From NCBI RefSeq assembly GCF_018603435.1, contig NZ_CP075682.1, positions 2,108,001-2,172,000 on the forward strand: DNA of 64,000 nucleotides. The letters run 5' to 3'. The notes below the pieces were generated by a model. The model had not been told where the DNA came from and did not search any database. It saw nothing but the letters and a program-made list of their open reading frames with translations. The DNA comes from Chryseobacterium sp. ZHDP1. Its GTDB lineage: Bacteria > Bacteroidota > Bacteroidia > Flavobacteriales > Weeksellaceae. Shown one piece after another: positions 1 through 7,220 of this stretch (its first letter is position 1; every line of letters begins with the position of its first letter). The translations under genes and the position numbers were made by a program.

Positions 1-1166
1 TTGCTTCTTCACAGGAGAAATTAAAACAGGCAAAATATCTTCAATATCCCGATGTTGGTTTCGGAGTTTCCGCACAGATTTCAAAGCCTTCCAAAAACAG
101 CATGAACGGACAAAGTTTAAACCTATTCTTAGGAAAAAGCTATGTTGAAGATTACAATGCAGCATTCAATTTGTCTTGGGAAGCAGATATTTGGGGCAAA
201 ATTAAAAATCAGCAGGAAGTTTCAAAAATGCAGTATCTGCAGACTTACGAAGCAACAAAAGCCATTCAGACACAGGTTGTTGCAGCCATTGCGCAGGGAT
301 ATTACAATCTGTTGATGCTGGATAAACAATTGCAGATCGCCCAATCTAATCTGGAACTCAGCAATCGTACGCTTTCTCTTACAGAAAAATTATGGCAAAG
401 CGGTGACACCACTTCTTTGGGAGTTCAGCAGGCAACCGCCCAGAAACAATCGACTGAACTTTTGATTACACAATTGGAGCAAAATATTGCCATTCAGGAA
501 AATGCATTGAGTATTTTAGTGGGTGAAAATCCGGGAAAAATCAGCAGAACGATTGAAATGTCTGAAACTTCTTTACCACAGGACATTTCCGCAGGACTTC
601 CCGCAGCAATGGTAAGCCGTCGTCCGGATGTTCGTCAACAGGAATTGGTTTTGCTGGAATCCAATTCTATGGTGGGAATTGCGCAGGCAAATATGTATCC
701 TTCCTTGAAAATTACGGCAAATGGCGGTGTCAATTCATTTAAAATTGATAACTGGTTTCAGATTCCGGCTTCTTTGTTCGGGTCTGTTTTGGGAGGATTG
801 ACTCAGCCGATTTTCCAGAAAAGACAATTGAAAACGGACTTAAATGTGGCTAAAATTCAGAGAGAGAAAAACGTATTGGCGTTCCGTCAGTCGGTTTTAA
901 ATGCAGTGGGAGAAGTTTCTGATGCTTTGGTTTCTAATGAGAGTTTAAAAGTTCAGGAAGAAAAAGCAACGGAACAGGTGGCAACCTTAAAAAATGGAAT
1001 TAAAAGTGCCGAAATGCTGTACAAAGGCGGAATGGCAAACTATTTAGAAGTAATAACAGCTCAGGGAAATTCTTTACAGGCAGAACTGAATCTCGCGTCC
1101 GTAAAAAGACAGAGATTGAGCAGTATTGTCGATTTGTACCGGGCTTTAGGTGGCGGCTGGAAGTAG
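1..1166 (+). CDS. TolC/NodT-type outer membrane efflux protein (5' truncated)
   Basis: The reading frame is open from base 3 to the TAG at 1164-1166, so the start lies outside the window; the first internal ATG is at 102. The protein has the two long helical repeats of the outer membrane efflux family. The sequence VSRRPDVRQQE and the run IAQANMYPSLKITANGG are typical of the NodT/OprM/CusC subgroup, and the C-terminus ends in a helical segment followed by LYRALGGGWK, the usual end of that subgroup. Such proteins form the trimeric outer-membrane and periplasmic tunnel of tripartite pumps and pair with an RND or ABC pump and a membrane fusion protein. Its partner genes would lie before the window. 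A lipobox cannot be checked. Confidence 0.92.
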   Translation, partial: ASSQEKLKQAKYLQYPDVGFGVSAQISKPSKNSMNGQSLNLFLGKSYVEDYNAAFNLSWEADIWGKIKNQQEVSKMQYLQTYEATKAIQTQVVAAIAQGYYNLLMLDKQLQIAQSNLELSNRTLSLTEKLWQSGDTTSLGVQQATAQKQSTELLITQLEQNIAIQENALSILVGENPGKISRTIEMSETSLPQDISAGLPAAMVSRRPDVRQQELVLLESNSMVGIAQANMYPSLKITANGGVNSFKIDNWFQIPASLFGSVLGGLTQPIFQKRQLKTDLNVAKIQREKNVLAFRQSVLNAVGEVSDALVSNESLKVQEEKATEQVATLKNGIKSAEMLYKGGMANYLEVITAQGNSLQAELNLASVKRQRLSSIVDLYRALGGGWK

Positions 1167-1190
1167 TAAATTTGAATTATATTGTTATGG

Positions 1191-1219
1191 GATGCAGTCT
1201 TTCGGGGCTGCATTTTTTG
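1191..1219 (+). terminator. Intrinsic terminator of the efflux gene
   Basis: TGCAG and CTGCA pair around TCTTTCGGGG and are followed by a T run. It lies 25 bases after the efflux stop codon. Confidence 0.7.
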
Positions 1220-1305
1220 TTAATCAAAGCAAGCTTTTACAAAAAATTAGGTACTGGTTATTTTATTAAACAGCAAATATATGACGATAAAACAATTTCA
1301 AATAC

Positions 1306-1337
1306 GAAATCGTCCCAAATCTCTTCGAGACGATTTC
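1306..1337. repeat. 9-bp inverted repeat between convergent genes
   Basis: GAAATCGTC (1306-1314) and GACGATTTC (1329-1337) are exact complements separated by 14 bases. The element lies between the plus-strand efflux gene and the minus-strand secreted protein gene and could act as a transcription barrier. The rest of the 1220-1458 gap is AT-rich with nothing else recognised. Confidence 0.45.
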
Positions 1338-1458
1338 CTCCTTCGTGTTTTTAAAATCATATTTTATTTTTCTTATAATCGACTTCACTAAAACTAAATA
1401 ATATTTTTTACATTCTATAGTAGAGAAATGCAAAGCCATCATTATAAAGTGTGAAGAA

Positions 1459-2376
1459 TTATAATTTAGTAATAGAATAACTACCGTTACTTATTGCACC
1501 ATTAGGCTTTGCAATTTGACATCCTGAGATTTCGTCTCCAACACCATAACCAATGAAAACCGCAATTTTAGTATTAGCGACAGTTGTTCTAAAGATAGTG
1601 TTTGCTCTATTTGGTGTCGCAGTAATATAACCTGAGATATTTCCTGCGGAATCACTATCTGCAACCCAAATATTTCTATTTACAGTATAAGTAGTAAAAC
1701 TGGTACCCGAGCTTGCCAAAGCGATGGTAGTATTAACTCCGACTAATTCTCTGGAATTTGTCACAACAGTACCGGTGCTACAGACACCATACCATACCAA
1801 ATCCAAACGATAATATCCGACTGCTGGCAGAACAATATAAGCGACATTACTTCTTGCACTTCCATCTATTGTTGCAGAAGCAGCTACACCATAGGTAGCA
1901 CTTATAGTATTTACCGCTAAATCTGCACTGGATAGATCCAAAGCACGGACAACATTTCCGGCAGCTGTTGTTAAGTTGAATGCTAAACCTGCAGTCTGAA
2001 GTTCGCCATACAGATAAGGAGGTGCTCCCGCTGTAAAAATACCCACCTGACCAGTAGTATTGTCTATTCCCAAAGCATTATAGCCTGAGGACAAAGTATT
2101 GCTAAGGACATTTGGAAAAGCAATTGTACCTTTAGCTTCTAAATTATAGCCCGGGCTGGGCTGCCCTATTCCCACATTTCCATTTTCCAGTACTGTCAAA
2201 GTTTCTGAGCCACTGTTATTACGTAAACGAAAAGTTTTTGTATTCGAACCTGATATTGTTTTAACATCCAAAGTTGATGCAGGAGACGTTTCATTAACTC
2301 CTACATTTCCCGTCTGAGCAAGCCCATTTATGAAAAGGCAAACTAAAATACTAAAATAAATAATTGACTTTCTCAT
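1459..2376 (-). CDS. Secreted hypothetical protein with tail-fibre-like N-terminal repeats
   Basis: I chose the ATG at 2376 (305 aa) because it gives a clean signal peptide: MRKSIIYFSILVCLFINGLAQ, with cleavage after the Gln or just before it. The open frame continues 52 codons further upstream, but that part is lysine/serine-rich and lacks export character. After the signal come short motifs of the type VGVNETSPASTLDV and GNVGIGQPSPGYNLEAKG. These Asn/Gly-rich motifs are common at the N-terminus of Bacteroidota surface proteins and phage-tail-like fibres. The remaining ~220 residues are rich in Thr/Ser/Ala and probably beta-structured. There is no T9SS C-terminal domain. Function is unknown; a surface or secreted role is inferred from the signal peptide only. 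Confidence 0.75.
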   Translation of the reverse strand: MRKSIIYFSILVCLFINGLAQTGNVGVNETSPASTLDVKTISGSNTKTFRLRNNSGSETLTVLENGNVGIGQPSPGYNLEAKGTIAFPNVLSNTLSSGYNALGIDNTTGQVGIFTAGAPPYLYGELQTAGLAFNLTTAAGNVVRALDLSSADLAVNTISATYGVAASATIDGSARSNVAYIVLPAVGYYRLDLVWYGVCSTGTVVTNSRELVGVNTTIALASSGTSFTTYTVNRNIWVADSDSAGNISGYITATPNRANTIFRTTVANTKIAVFIGYGVGDEISGCQIAKPNGAISNGSYSITKL

Positions 2377-2603
2377 GAGATTTAATTTTATATTAAAATG
2401 ATATGTGTTTTTACTACTATTTTGATATGACGGAGATAATAAATTTTTCAAAAACGTCATGAAGCACTCTAGATTTATTGTAGATGAGTTCACCACAATA
2501 GCTGAAGATATTTTTAATTGTATATCAATCATTTAACAGATCTATCTTACATTTTTAAAAGCGATATAAATTCATTTTAAGTTCTTCAGTGCTTTTGTTT
2601 CAA

Positions 2604-2690
2604 AATGAGCTTTTGTGTAATCATTATTATTCTGAGAGGGACTATTATGCAGTGTAAAAACTAAAAACTCTGAATTACCAAAAGCTCATT
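2604..2690. repeat. Imperfect palindromic element
   Basis: AATGAGCTTTTG (2604-2615) is exactly complementary to CAAAAGCTCATT (2679-2690). The inner arms also pair in part (GTAAT with ATTAC, CTGAGAG with CTCTGAA), so a transcript would fold into a long hairpin with one asymmetric bulge. It occupies the spacer between miaA and the secreted protein gene. Confidence 0.5.
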
Positions 2691-2807
2691 AAAAAATATA
2701 TAAACACAACTCTACCTTTATTTTTGTATATGTAAATTGAGGGATAAATTATCTATGAAAAAATAGTATTTGGTTAAAAAAACAAATTCGTTAATTAACA
2801 CAAATGC

Positions 2808-2839
2808 AAAAAAAATCGCATTCGGAATGCGATTTTTTT
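2808..2839 (-). terminator. Bidirectional-looking terminator downstream of miaA
   Basis: AAAAATCGCATT pairs with AATGCGATTTTT around a 3-nt loop, with A and T tracts on both sides. It lies 31 bases beyond the miaA stop in the direction of miaA transcription. Confidence 0.8.
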
Positions 2840-2870
2840 GTTATAGCTTTTATGTTACCTATACTATATG

Positions 2871-3788
2871 CTACGAAATATTCTGATTAATGTATTCTAA
2901 AACCACATCAAAATCCTCCTGCGAATATCCCAACTGTAAATAATGAATATCATCTGCTTTCCGATACCAAGTCAATTGTCGTTTTGCGTACCTTCGGCTG
3001 TTTTTTTTAATTTCGGAAACGGCAAAATCAAGATCCCATTCTCCTTCAAAATATTTAAATAATTCTGAATAGCCAACCGTATTCAAAGCGGTGAGATGTT
3101 TAAATTTCTCCAGACTTTTTGCTTCTTCCAGCAAGCCTTTTTCCATCATCATATCCACTCTCCTGTTAATCCGGTAATACAAGTCTTCTCTCGGTGCTTC
3201 AATTCCGATCCGGATGGTTTTAAAATCTCTGGAATCCTGCGAAACAGCAATTTGTTCAGAATATTTTTTATTCGTCTGCCAAATAACATCGATGGCGCGT
3301 AAAAGTCTTCTGTGATTGTGAAAATCTACTATGGCAAAATATTCGGGATCAAGCTCTTTCAGAATTTCCTGAAGTTTTTCGACTCCTTCTTTTTCGAAAA
3401 TTTCCTGTAATTTTTTCTGATTGTTTTCATCCGCTTCAGGCAAATCATTCAAACCTTCAATCACCGCTTTTTCATACATCATGCTTCCACCAACTAAAAT
3501 GACGGTATCATGTTTTTCGAAAAGTTCACTGATTTTTTTTAATGCATCTTCTTCATACTGCCCTATGGAATAATATTCCTCAACGGAAAGGTTTCCGATA
3601 AAATGATGAGGTGCTTCGGCAAGTTCTTCAGCAGACGGTGAAGCCGTTCCGATTTTCATTTCCCTGAAAAACTGTCTCGAATCACACGAAACAATCTCTG
3701 TGCTGAAATGTTTTGCCAGATCAATTGCCAGTCTTGTTTTACCAATTCCGGTGGGTCCTACAACAGAAATTAAATTTTTCTTTTTCAC
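2871..3788 (-). CDS. miaA: tRNA dimethylallyltransferase
   Basis: This enzyme transfers a dimethylallyl group from DMAPP to N6 of A37 in tRNAs that read codons beginning with U. The 305-aa length fits the family. The P-loop GPTGIGKT is at residues 11-18. Next come the DSRQFFREMKIGTASP substrate segment, HHFIGNLSVEEYYSIGQYEEDA, VGGSMMYEKAVIEGL, and the late tRNA-binding segment RRYAKRQLTWYRK. The start is GTG at 3788; no ATG lies before the P-loop in this frame. A TAAATTAG sequence sits just before the GTG and may be a weak -7 box, giving a very short leader. Confidence 0.97.
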   Translation of the reverse strand: MKKKNLISVVGPTGIGKTRLAIDLAKHFSTEIVSCDSRQFFREMKIGTASPSAEELAEAPHHFIGNLSVEEYYSIGQYEEDALKKISELFEKHDTVILVGGSMMYEKAVIEGLNDLPEADENNQKKLQEIFEKEGVEKLQEILKELDPEYFAIVDFHNHRRLLRAIDVIWQTNKKYSEQIAVSQDSRDFKTIRIGIEAPREDLYYRINRRVDMMMEKGLLEEAKSLEKFKHLTALNTVGYSELFKYFEGEWDLDFAVSEIKKNSRRYAKRQLTWYRKADDIHYLQLGYSQEDFDVVLEYINQNIS

Positions 3789-3910
3789 CGCGCTAATTTA
3801 CGAAAATGAGTGAATTCTATTTTACCGAAAAAAAGACAATATATTTCCATGTTTCTTAGGTAAGTTAAAAATTTACGAAATGATTGCGCGAACTTTTTTA
3901 TTCTAAAATA

Positions 3911-4036
3911 AACCATTAAGATTTAATTTAAGGAGTTAAGTACAATTAAGAATCAGATAGATTTTTAGAAAATATCATGACTTAAAGCAGAACTCACCTT
4001 AATATTCTAAACTCCTTAAATTAAATCTTAATGGTT
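3911..4036. repeat. 27-bp perfect inverted repeat
   Basis: The arms at 3911-3937 and 4010-4036 are exact reverse complements over 27 bp, starting AACCATTAAG and ending CTTAATGGTT. They are separated by 72 bases whose ends continue to pair imperfectly. No ORF inside looks coding. It may be a non-autonomous mobile or REP-type element; no target-site duplication is obvious. Confidence 0.6.
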
Positions 4037-4132
4037 CAAATAAACTTTCCTACTACTGAAGACTTACTTTATGTAAGATGGGAAGAACGAAGATGGAAGT
4101 TAAAATCGGTATTCAATAATATACACAACAAT

Positions 4133-4195
4133 CTTCCCGCTTCCTTCTTCCTTCTTCCTTCTTCCTTCTTCCTTCTTCCTTCTTCCTTCTTCCCG
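4133..4195. repeat. Heptanucleotide tandem repeat upstream of yicC
   Basis: Seven uninterrupted copies of CTTCCTT (4140-4188) are flanked on each side by one variant copy, CTTCCCG (4133-4139 and 4189-4195), making nine 7-mers. The tract ends 42 bases before the -7 box of yicC. Confidence 0.9.
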
Positions 4196-4237
4196 CTTCG
4201 CTCTTTCAACATTAGCAAAACTATACACTTAATTGTT

Positions 4238-4245
4238 TATCTTTG
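4238..4245 (+). promoter_or_regulatory. Probable -7 box of yicC
   Basis: TATCTTTG matches the Bacteroidota TANNTTTG -7 consensus and lies 17 bases before the yicC ATG. No convincing -33 TTG is present at the expected distance. Confidence 0.5.
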
Positions 4246-4262
4246 TAAGACAATAAAAAACT

Positions 4263-5120
4263 ATGATTTTATCAATGACCGGCTTTGGTAGAGCCGAAGA
4301 CGTTTTTGAAGGCAAAAAAATTACCATCGATATTAAATCCCTGAACAGCAAGAGCTTCGATTTAAATATCAAAATTCCTTTGAGATATAAAGAGAAGGAA
4401 TTTGAGGTAAGAAAAATTCTGAACGATAGAATAATCCGTGGAAAAGTAGACTGCTACATCAATATAGAAAATCTTGAGGAGTCCAATGATGTGAAAATCA
4501 ATAAAAGCTTAATTGATTCTTACATGAATGAGCTGAAAAATATCGCTTCAGACGGACCTGATTTCGAATATCTGAAAATGGCAGTGAGGCTTCCGGATGC
4601 GATAACTTCAAGACCTGACGAATTATCTGAAGGAGAATGGGAAGCTTTGGCAAAAATTGTAAATGCTGCCGTGGATCGTTTTGAAGAATTCAGAAGAAAG
4701 GAAGGTAAAATTTTGCATGAAGAGCTGGAAAGAAATATTCAGAATATTGATAAATATTTAGGTGAGGTTATTCCGTTCGAAGAAGAAAGAATTTCTGCAG
4801 TAAAGGAACGTTATCAGAAAACTTTAAAAGAGTTTGAGAACGTAGATGAAACGCGTTTCTATCAGGAAATGGCTTATTTTACAGAAAAACTGGATATTTC
4901 GGAAGAAAAAGTAAGACTTTCCCAACATTTGAAATATTACAAAGAAGTAATGGATAATGAAGATTTCAACGGTAAGAAACTTGGATTTATTTCTCAGGAA
5001 ATCGGTCGTGAAATCAACACATTAGGTTCCAAAGCCAATCATTCGGAAATTCAGAAACTGGTCGTGATGATGAAGGATGATCTAGAGAAGATTAAAGAGC
5101 AGACGTTAAATGTGCTTTAA
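4263..5120 (+). CDS. yicC: YicC/YloC family endoribonuclease
   Basis: The 285-aa protein begins MILSMTGFGRAE, the signature start of the YicC family, and has the conserved C-terminal domain (ISQEIGREINTLGSKANHSEIQ). The family's DUF1732 C-terminal motif EIGREINTLGSKA is complete. E. coli YicC has been characterised as an endoribonuclease affecting RyhB; the physiological role in Bacteroidota is not known to me. It is first in a co-directional group with gmk and nadA (gaps of 92 and 97 bases). This fits the frequent bacterial pairing of yicC/yloC with gmk. Confidence 0.95.
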   Translation: MILSMTGFGRAEDVFEGKKITIDIKSLNSKSFDLNIKIPLRYKEKEFEVRKILNDRIIRGKVDCYINIENLEESNDVKINKSLIDSYMNELKNIASDGPDFEYLKMAVRLPDAITSRPDELSEGEWEALAKIVNAAVDRFEEFRRKEGKILHEELERNIQNIDKYLGEVIPFEEERISAVKERYQKTLKEFENVDETRFYQEMAYFTEKLDISEEKVRLSQHLKYYKEVMDNEDFNGKKLGFISQEIGREINTLGSKANHSEIQKLVVMMKDDLEKIKEQTLNVL

Positions 5121-5212
5121 ATTCAACGTTTAATGTTTAAAATTCAATGTAAAAAAACTTTGGATAAGCAAAATAATTTTGAATAATAGATTTTAACTTT
5201 AAACTAAAAACT

Positions 5213-5779
5213 TTGAATAATAAAGTTATCATATTTTCTGCACCGTCAGGAAGCGGAAAAACAACATTGGTAAAGCATTCTCTGGAGGTTTTTAATGAAC
5301 TGAAATTTTCGATTTCATGTACAACAAGACAGCCGAGAGGCAGTGAAGTTCATGCAGTGGATTATCATTTTTTAACACCCGATGAATTCAGACAGAAGAT
5401 TGCTGAAAATGCTTTTGTAGAATTTGAAGAGGTTTATACCGACAAATACTACGGAACATTAAAATCCGAAGTAGAAAAGATCTGGAACGAAGGAAAAGTG
5501 GTTATTTTTGATGTTGATGTAAAAGGCGGAATTTCCTTAAAGAAATATTTCGGAGAACAGGCTTTGTCGATTTTCATTGAACCGCCTTCCATTGAAGAAC
5601 TGGAACGAAGATTGATCTCAAGGAATACAGATGATGCAGAAACCATCAAAACGCGTGTTGCAAAGGCAGAAGAAGAAATGTCTTACGCTAAAGAATTTGA
5701 TAAAATTGTCATCAACAGTGATCTTAACGAAGCAAAAAAAGAAATAGAAAGTTTAATAAAAAATTTTATTGGAAGTTAA
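5213..5779 (+). CDS. gmk: Guanylate kinase
   Basis: Phosphorylates GMP to GDP with ATP. The P-loop APSGSGKTT is at residues 10-18. The GMP-binding segment follows (SCTTRQPRGSEVHAVDYHF, FVEFEEVYTDKYYGT), then DVDVKGG and the lid region RRLISRNTDDAETIKTRV. The length of 188 aa is normal. The start is TTG at 5213, which puts the P-loop at the usual distance from the N-terminus; no upstream ATG or GTG is in frame nearby. Confidence 0.96.
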   Translation: MNNKVIIFSAPSGSGKTTLVKHSLEVFNELKFSISCTTRQPRGSEVHAVDYHFLTPDEFRQKIAENAFVEFEEVYTDKYYGTLKSEVEKIWNEGKVVIFDVDVKGGISLKKYFGEQALSIFIEPPSIEELERRLISRNTDDAETIKTRVAKAEEEMSYAKEFDKIVINSDLNEAKKEIESLIKNFIGS

Positions 5780-5876
5780 AGAATAGAAACAGAAGCTTGA
5801 GGTTTATTAAACAACATCAAAATTCTGATTTTAATTCCTGAATTTTAATTTCTGATTCTAAAACATTGAGGTTGAT

Positions 5877-6896
5877 ATGAGTACCGAAACATTAGAAAAA
5901 GCTAAATCTGCGATTCCTGTAAGAGGATTTCTGGATATAAAAGATATAGCAATTCCTCAAGGAGAAGAGCTTGTACAGGCAATTCTTAAATTGAAAAAAG
6001 AAAAAAATGCCGTTATTCTGGCGCATTATTATCAACCCGGAGACATTCAGGATATTGCTGATTTTCTGGGAGATTCTCTGCAACTGGCAAGACAGGCAAA
6101 AGATACGGATGCGGACATGATTGTTTTCTGCGGAGTTCACTTTATGGCGGAAGCGGCTAAAATTCTGAATCCGACTAAAAAAGTAGTTCTTCCCGATACA
6201 ATGGCAGGATGTTCATTAGCAGACGGATGTTCCGGAGAAGGTTTGAGAAAAATGCGCGAACAGCATCCGAATGCTTTGGTTGCAACGTACATTAACTGTA
6301 ACGCAGAAACGAAAGCGGAAAGTGATATTATTGTTACCAGCTCAAATGCTGAAACGGTAATTGAAGCCTTACCGAAAGACCGACCGATAATTTTCGCACC
6401 GGATAAAAATTTAGGAAGATATTTATCTCAGAAAACGGGACGCGATATGATTCTTTGGGACGGAAGCTGCATCGTTCACGAAGCATTTTCTATGGAAAGA
6501 ATTGCAAAACAACTGGCAGATAATCCAGATGCAAAATTAATTGCACACCCTGAAAGCGAAGAAGCCGTTTTAAAGCTGGCTCATTTTATAGGTTCCACTT
6601 CTGCCCTGTTGAATTATGTTGAAAAAGACGACTGCCAGAAATTCATCATCGCTACAGAAGAAGGAATTCTCCACGAAATGAGAAAACGTGCTCCTCATAA
6701 AGAATTAATTCCTGCTCTGGTTTTTGATGAAAGCTGCAACTGCTCGGAATGTTTCTACATGAAGCGTAATACCATGGAAAAATTGTATTTATGTATGAAA
6801 TATGAGCTTCCGGAAATCATCATCGATGAAGATTTAAGATTAAGAGCTTTAAAGCCTATCGAAGCGATGCTTGATCTTTCAAAAAGTATAAAATAA
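5877..6896 (+). CDS. nadA: Quinolinate synthase A
   Basis: A 4Fe-4S enzyme that condenses iminoaspartate with dihydroxyacetone phosphate to quinolinate in de novo NAD synthesis. The sequence shows AHYYQPGDIQDIADFLGDSL, the FCGVHFMAEAAKIL motif, MAGCSLADGC, an INCNAETKAESD segment and a C-terminal CNCSECFYMKRNTMEKLY. The cysteines in these motifs include the cluster ligands. The length of 339 aa is typical of the longer NadA subtype. nadB and nadC are not adjacent, so NAD synthesis is not a single operon in this window. Confidence 0.97.
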   Translation: MSTETLEKAKSAIPVRGFLDIKDIAIPQGEELVQAILKLKKEKNAVILAHYYQPGDIQDIADFLGDSLQLARQAKDTDADMIVFCGVHFMAEAAKILNPTKKVVLPDTMAGCSLADGCSGEGLRKMREQHPNALVATYINCNAETKAESDIIVTSSNAETVIEALPKDRPIIFAPDKNLGRYLSQKTGRDMILWDGSCIVHEAFSMERIAKQLADNPDAKLIAHPESEEAVLKLAHFIGSTSALLNYVEKDDCQKFIIATEEGILHEMRKRAPHKELIPALVFDESCNCSECFYMKRNTMEKLYLCMKYELPEIIIDEDLRLRALKPIEAMLDLSKSIK

Positions 6897-6898
6897 AT

Positions 6899-6927
6899 AA
6901 AAGCACTGTTTTGGCAGTGCTTTTTTG
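6899..6927 (+). terminator. Terminator of nadA
   Basis: AAAGCACTG pairs with CAGTGCTTT around TTTTGG and is followed by a T run. It separates the yicC-gmk-nadA group from the thr operon. Confidence 0.85.
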
Positions 6928-7007
6928 TTCGTAATAATATAGATAAGCATTGTTTATATTAAATTCAAAATAAAAGCTTATTTAATTTCAGATTTAAAAA
7001 AAATTTG

Positions 7008-7015
7008 TACATTTG
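7008..7015 (+). promoter_or_regulatory. -7 box of the thr operon
   Basis: TACATTTG fits TANNTTTG and would start transcription around 7020, only a few bases before the leader peptide ATG at 7027. The -33 position reads TTT rather than TTG. Confidence 0.6.
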
Positions 7016-7026
7016 TTCATACAGCA

Positions 7027-7131
7027 ATGAATTTTTTAATAAACATATCTGATATTTCCACTCCGATTTTCTCAATTTCGGAAGTATCTTTTGTTTCTAT
7101 TATTGCTACAACAACTACAACTACCCCATAA
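7027..7131 (+). CDS. Probable threonine operon leader peptide (34 aa)
   Basis: This short ORF lies between the thr promoter and thrA. It contains six consecutive Thr codons (residues 28-33, ACA ACA ACT ACA ACT ACC), an earlier Thr at position 12 and seven Ile codons, two of them just before the Thr run (SIIATTTTTTP). The last Thr codon and the Pro codon form the left arm of the GC-rich hairpin at 7124-7138, whose loop holds the TAA stop. This arrangement matches the logic of E. coli thrL, where ribosome stalling on Thr/Ile codons controls termination ahead of thrABC. That it regulates by attenuation is inference from position, codon content and hairpin; no homologue was searched. Confidence 0.8.
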   Translation: MNFLINISDISTPIFSISEVSFVSIIATTTTTTP

Positions 7132-7145
7132 CGGGGTGCATTTTC
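7124..7145 (+). terminator. Candidate attenuator hairpin in the thr leader
   Basis: ACCCC pairs with GGGGT around ATAAC, followed by GCATTTTC. The T tract is short, so terminator strength is uncertain. The left arm is inside the Thr/Pro codons of the leader peptide, so a ribosome stalled on the Thr run would cover it. Confidence 0.55.
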
Positions 7146-7166
7146 ACATATCATTATAAGTCTGCG

Positions 7167-7188
7167 TACTCTTTTTTTCTAAAGAGTA
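7167..7188 (+). promoter_or_regulatory. Second hairpin in the thr leader
   Basis: TACTCTTT (7167-7174) pairs exactly with AAAGAGTA (7181-7188) around TTTTCT. It ends 32 bases before the thrA start. It could modulate thrA translation or serve as the terminator-proximal element; this is inference. Confidence 0.45.
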
Positions 7189-7220
7189 AAATTCAATTTT
7201 CTATAATTAAAAAACAAATA

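Noticed and set aside
1172..1354. 60-aa plus-strand ORF after the efflux gene
   Set aside because: It overlaps the efflux terminator and the 1306-1337 inverted repeat and has no plausible protein character.
2377..2532. N-terminal extension of the secreted protein gene
   Set aside because: It would bury the signal peptide after 52 polar residues.
4133..4195. CRISPR array
   Set aside because: The repeat unit is 7 bp with no spacers and no cas genes nearby.
4031..4291. 86-aa ORF with SFFLLP repeats
   Set aside because: It is a translation of the inverted repeat and the 7-bp tandem repeat and overlaps the start of yicC.
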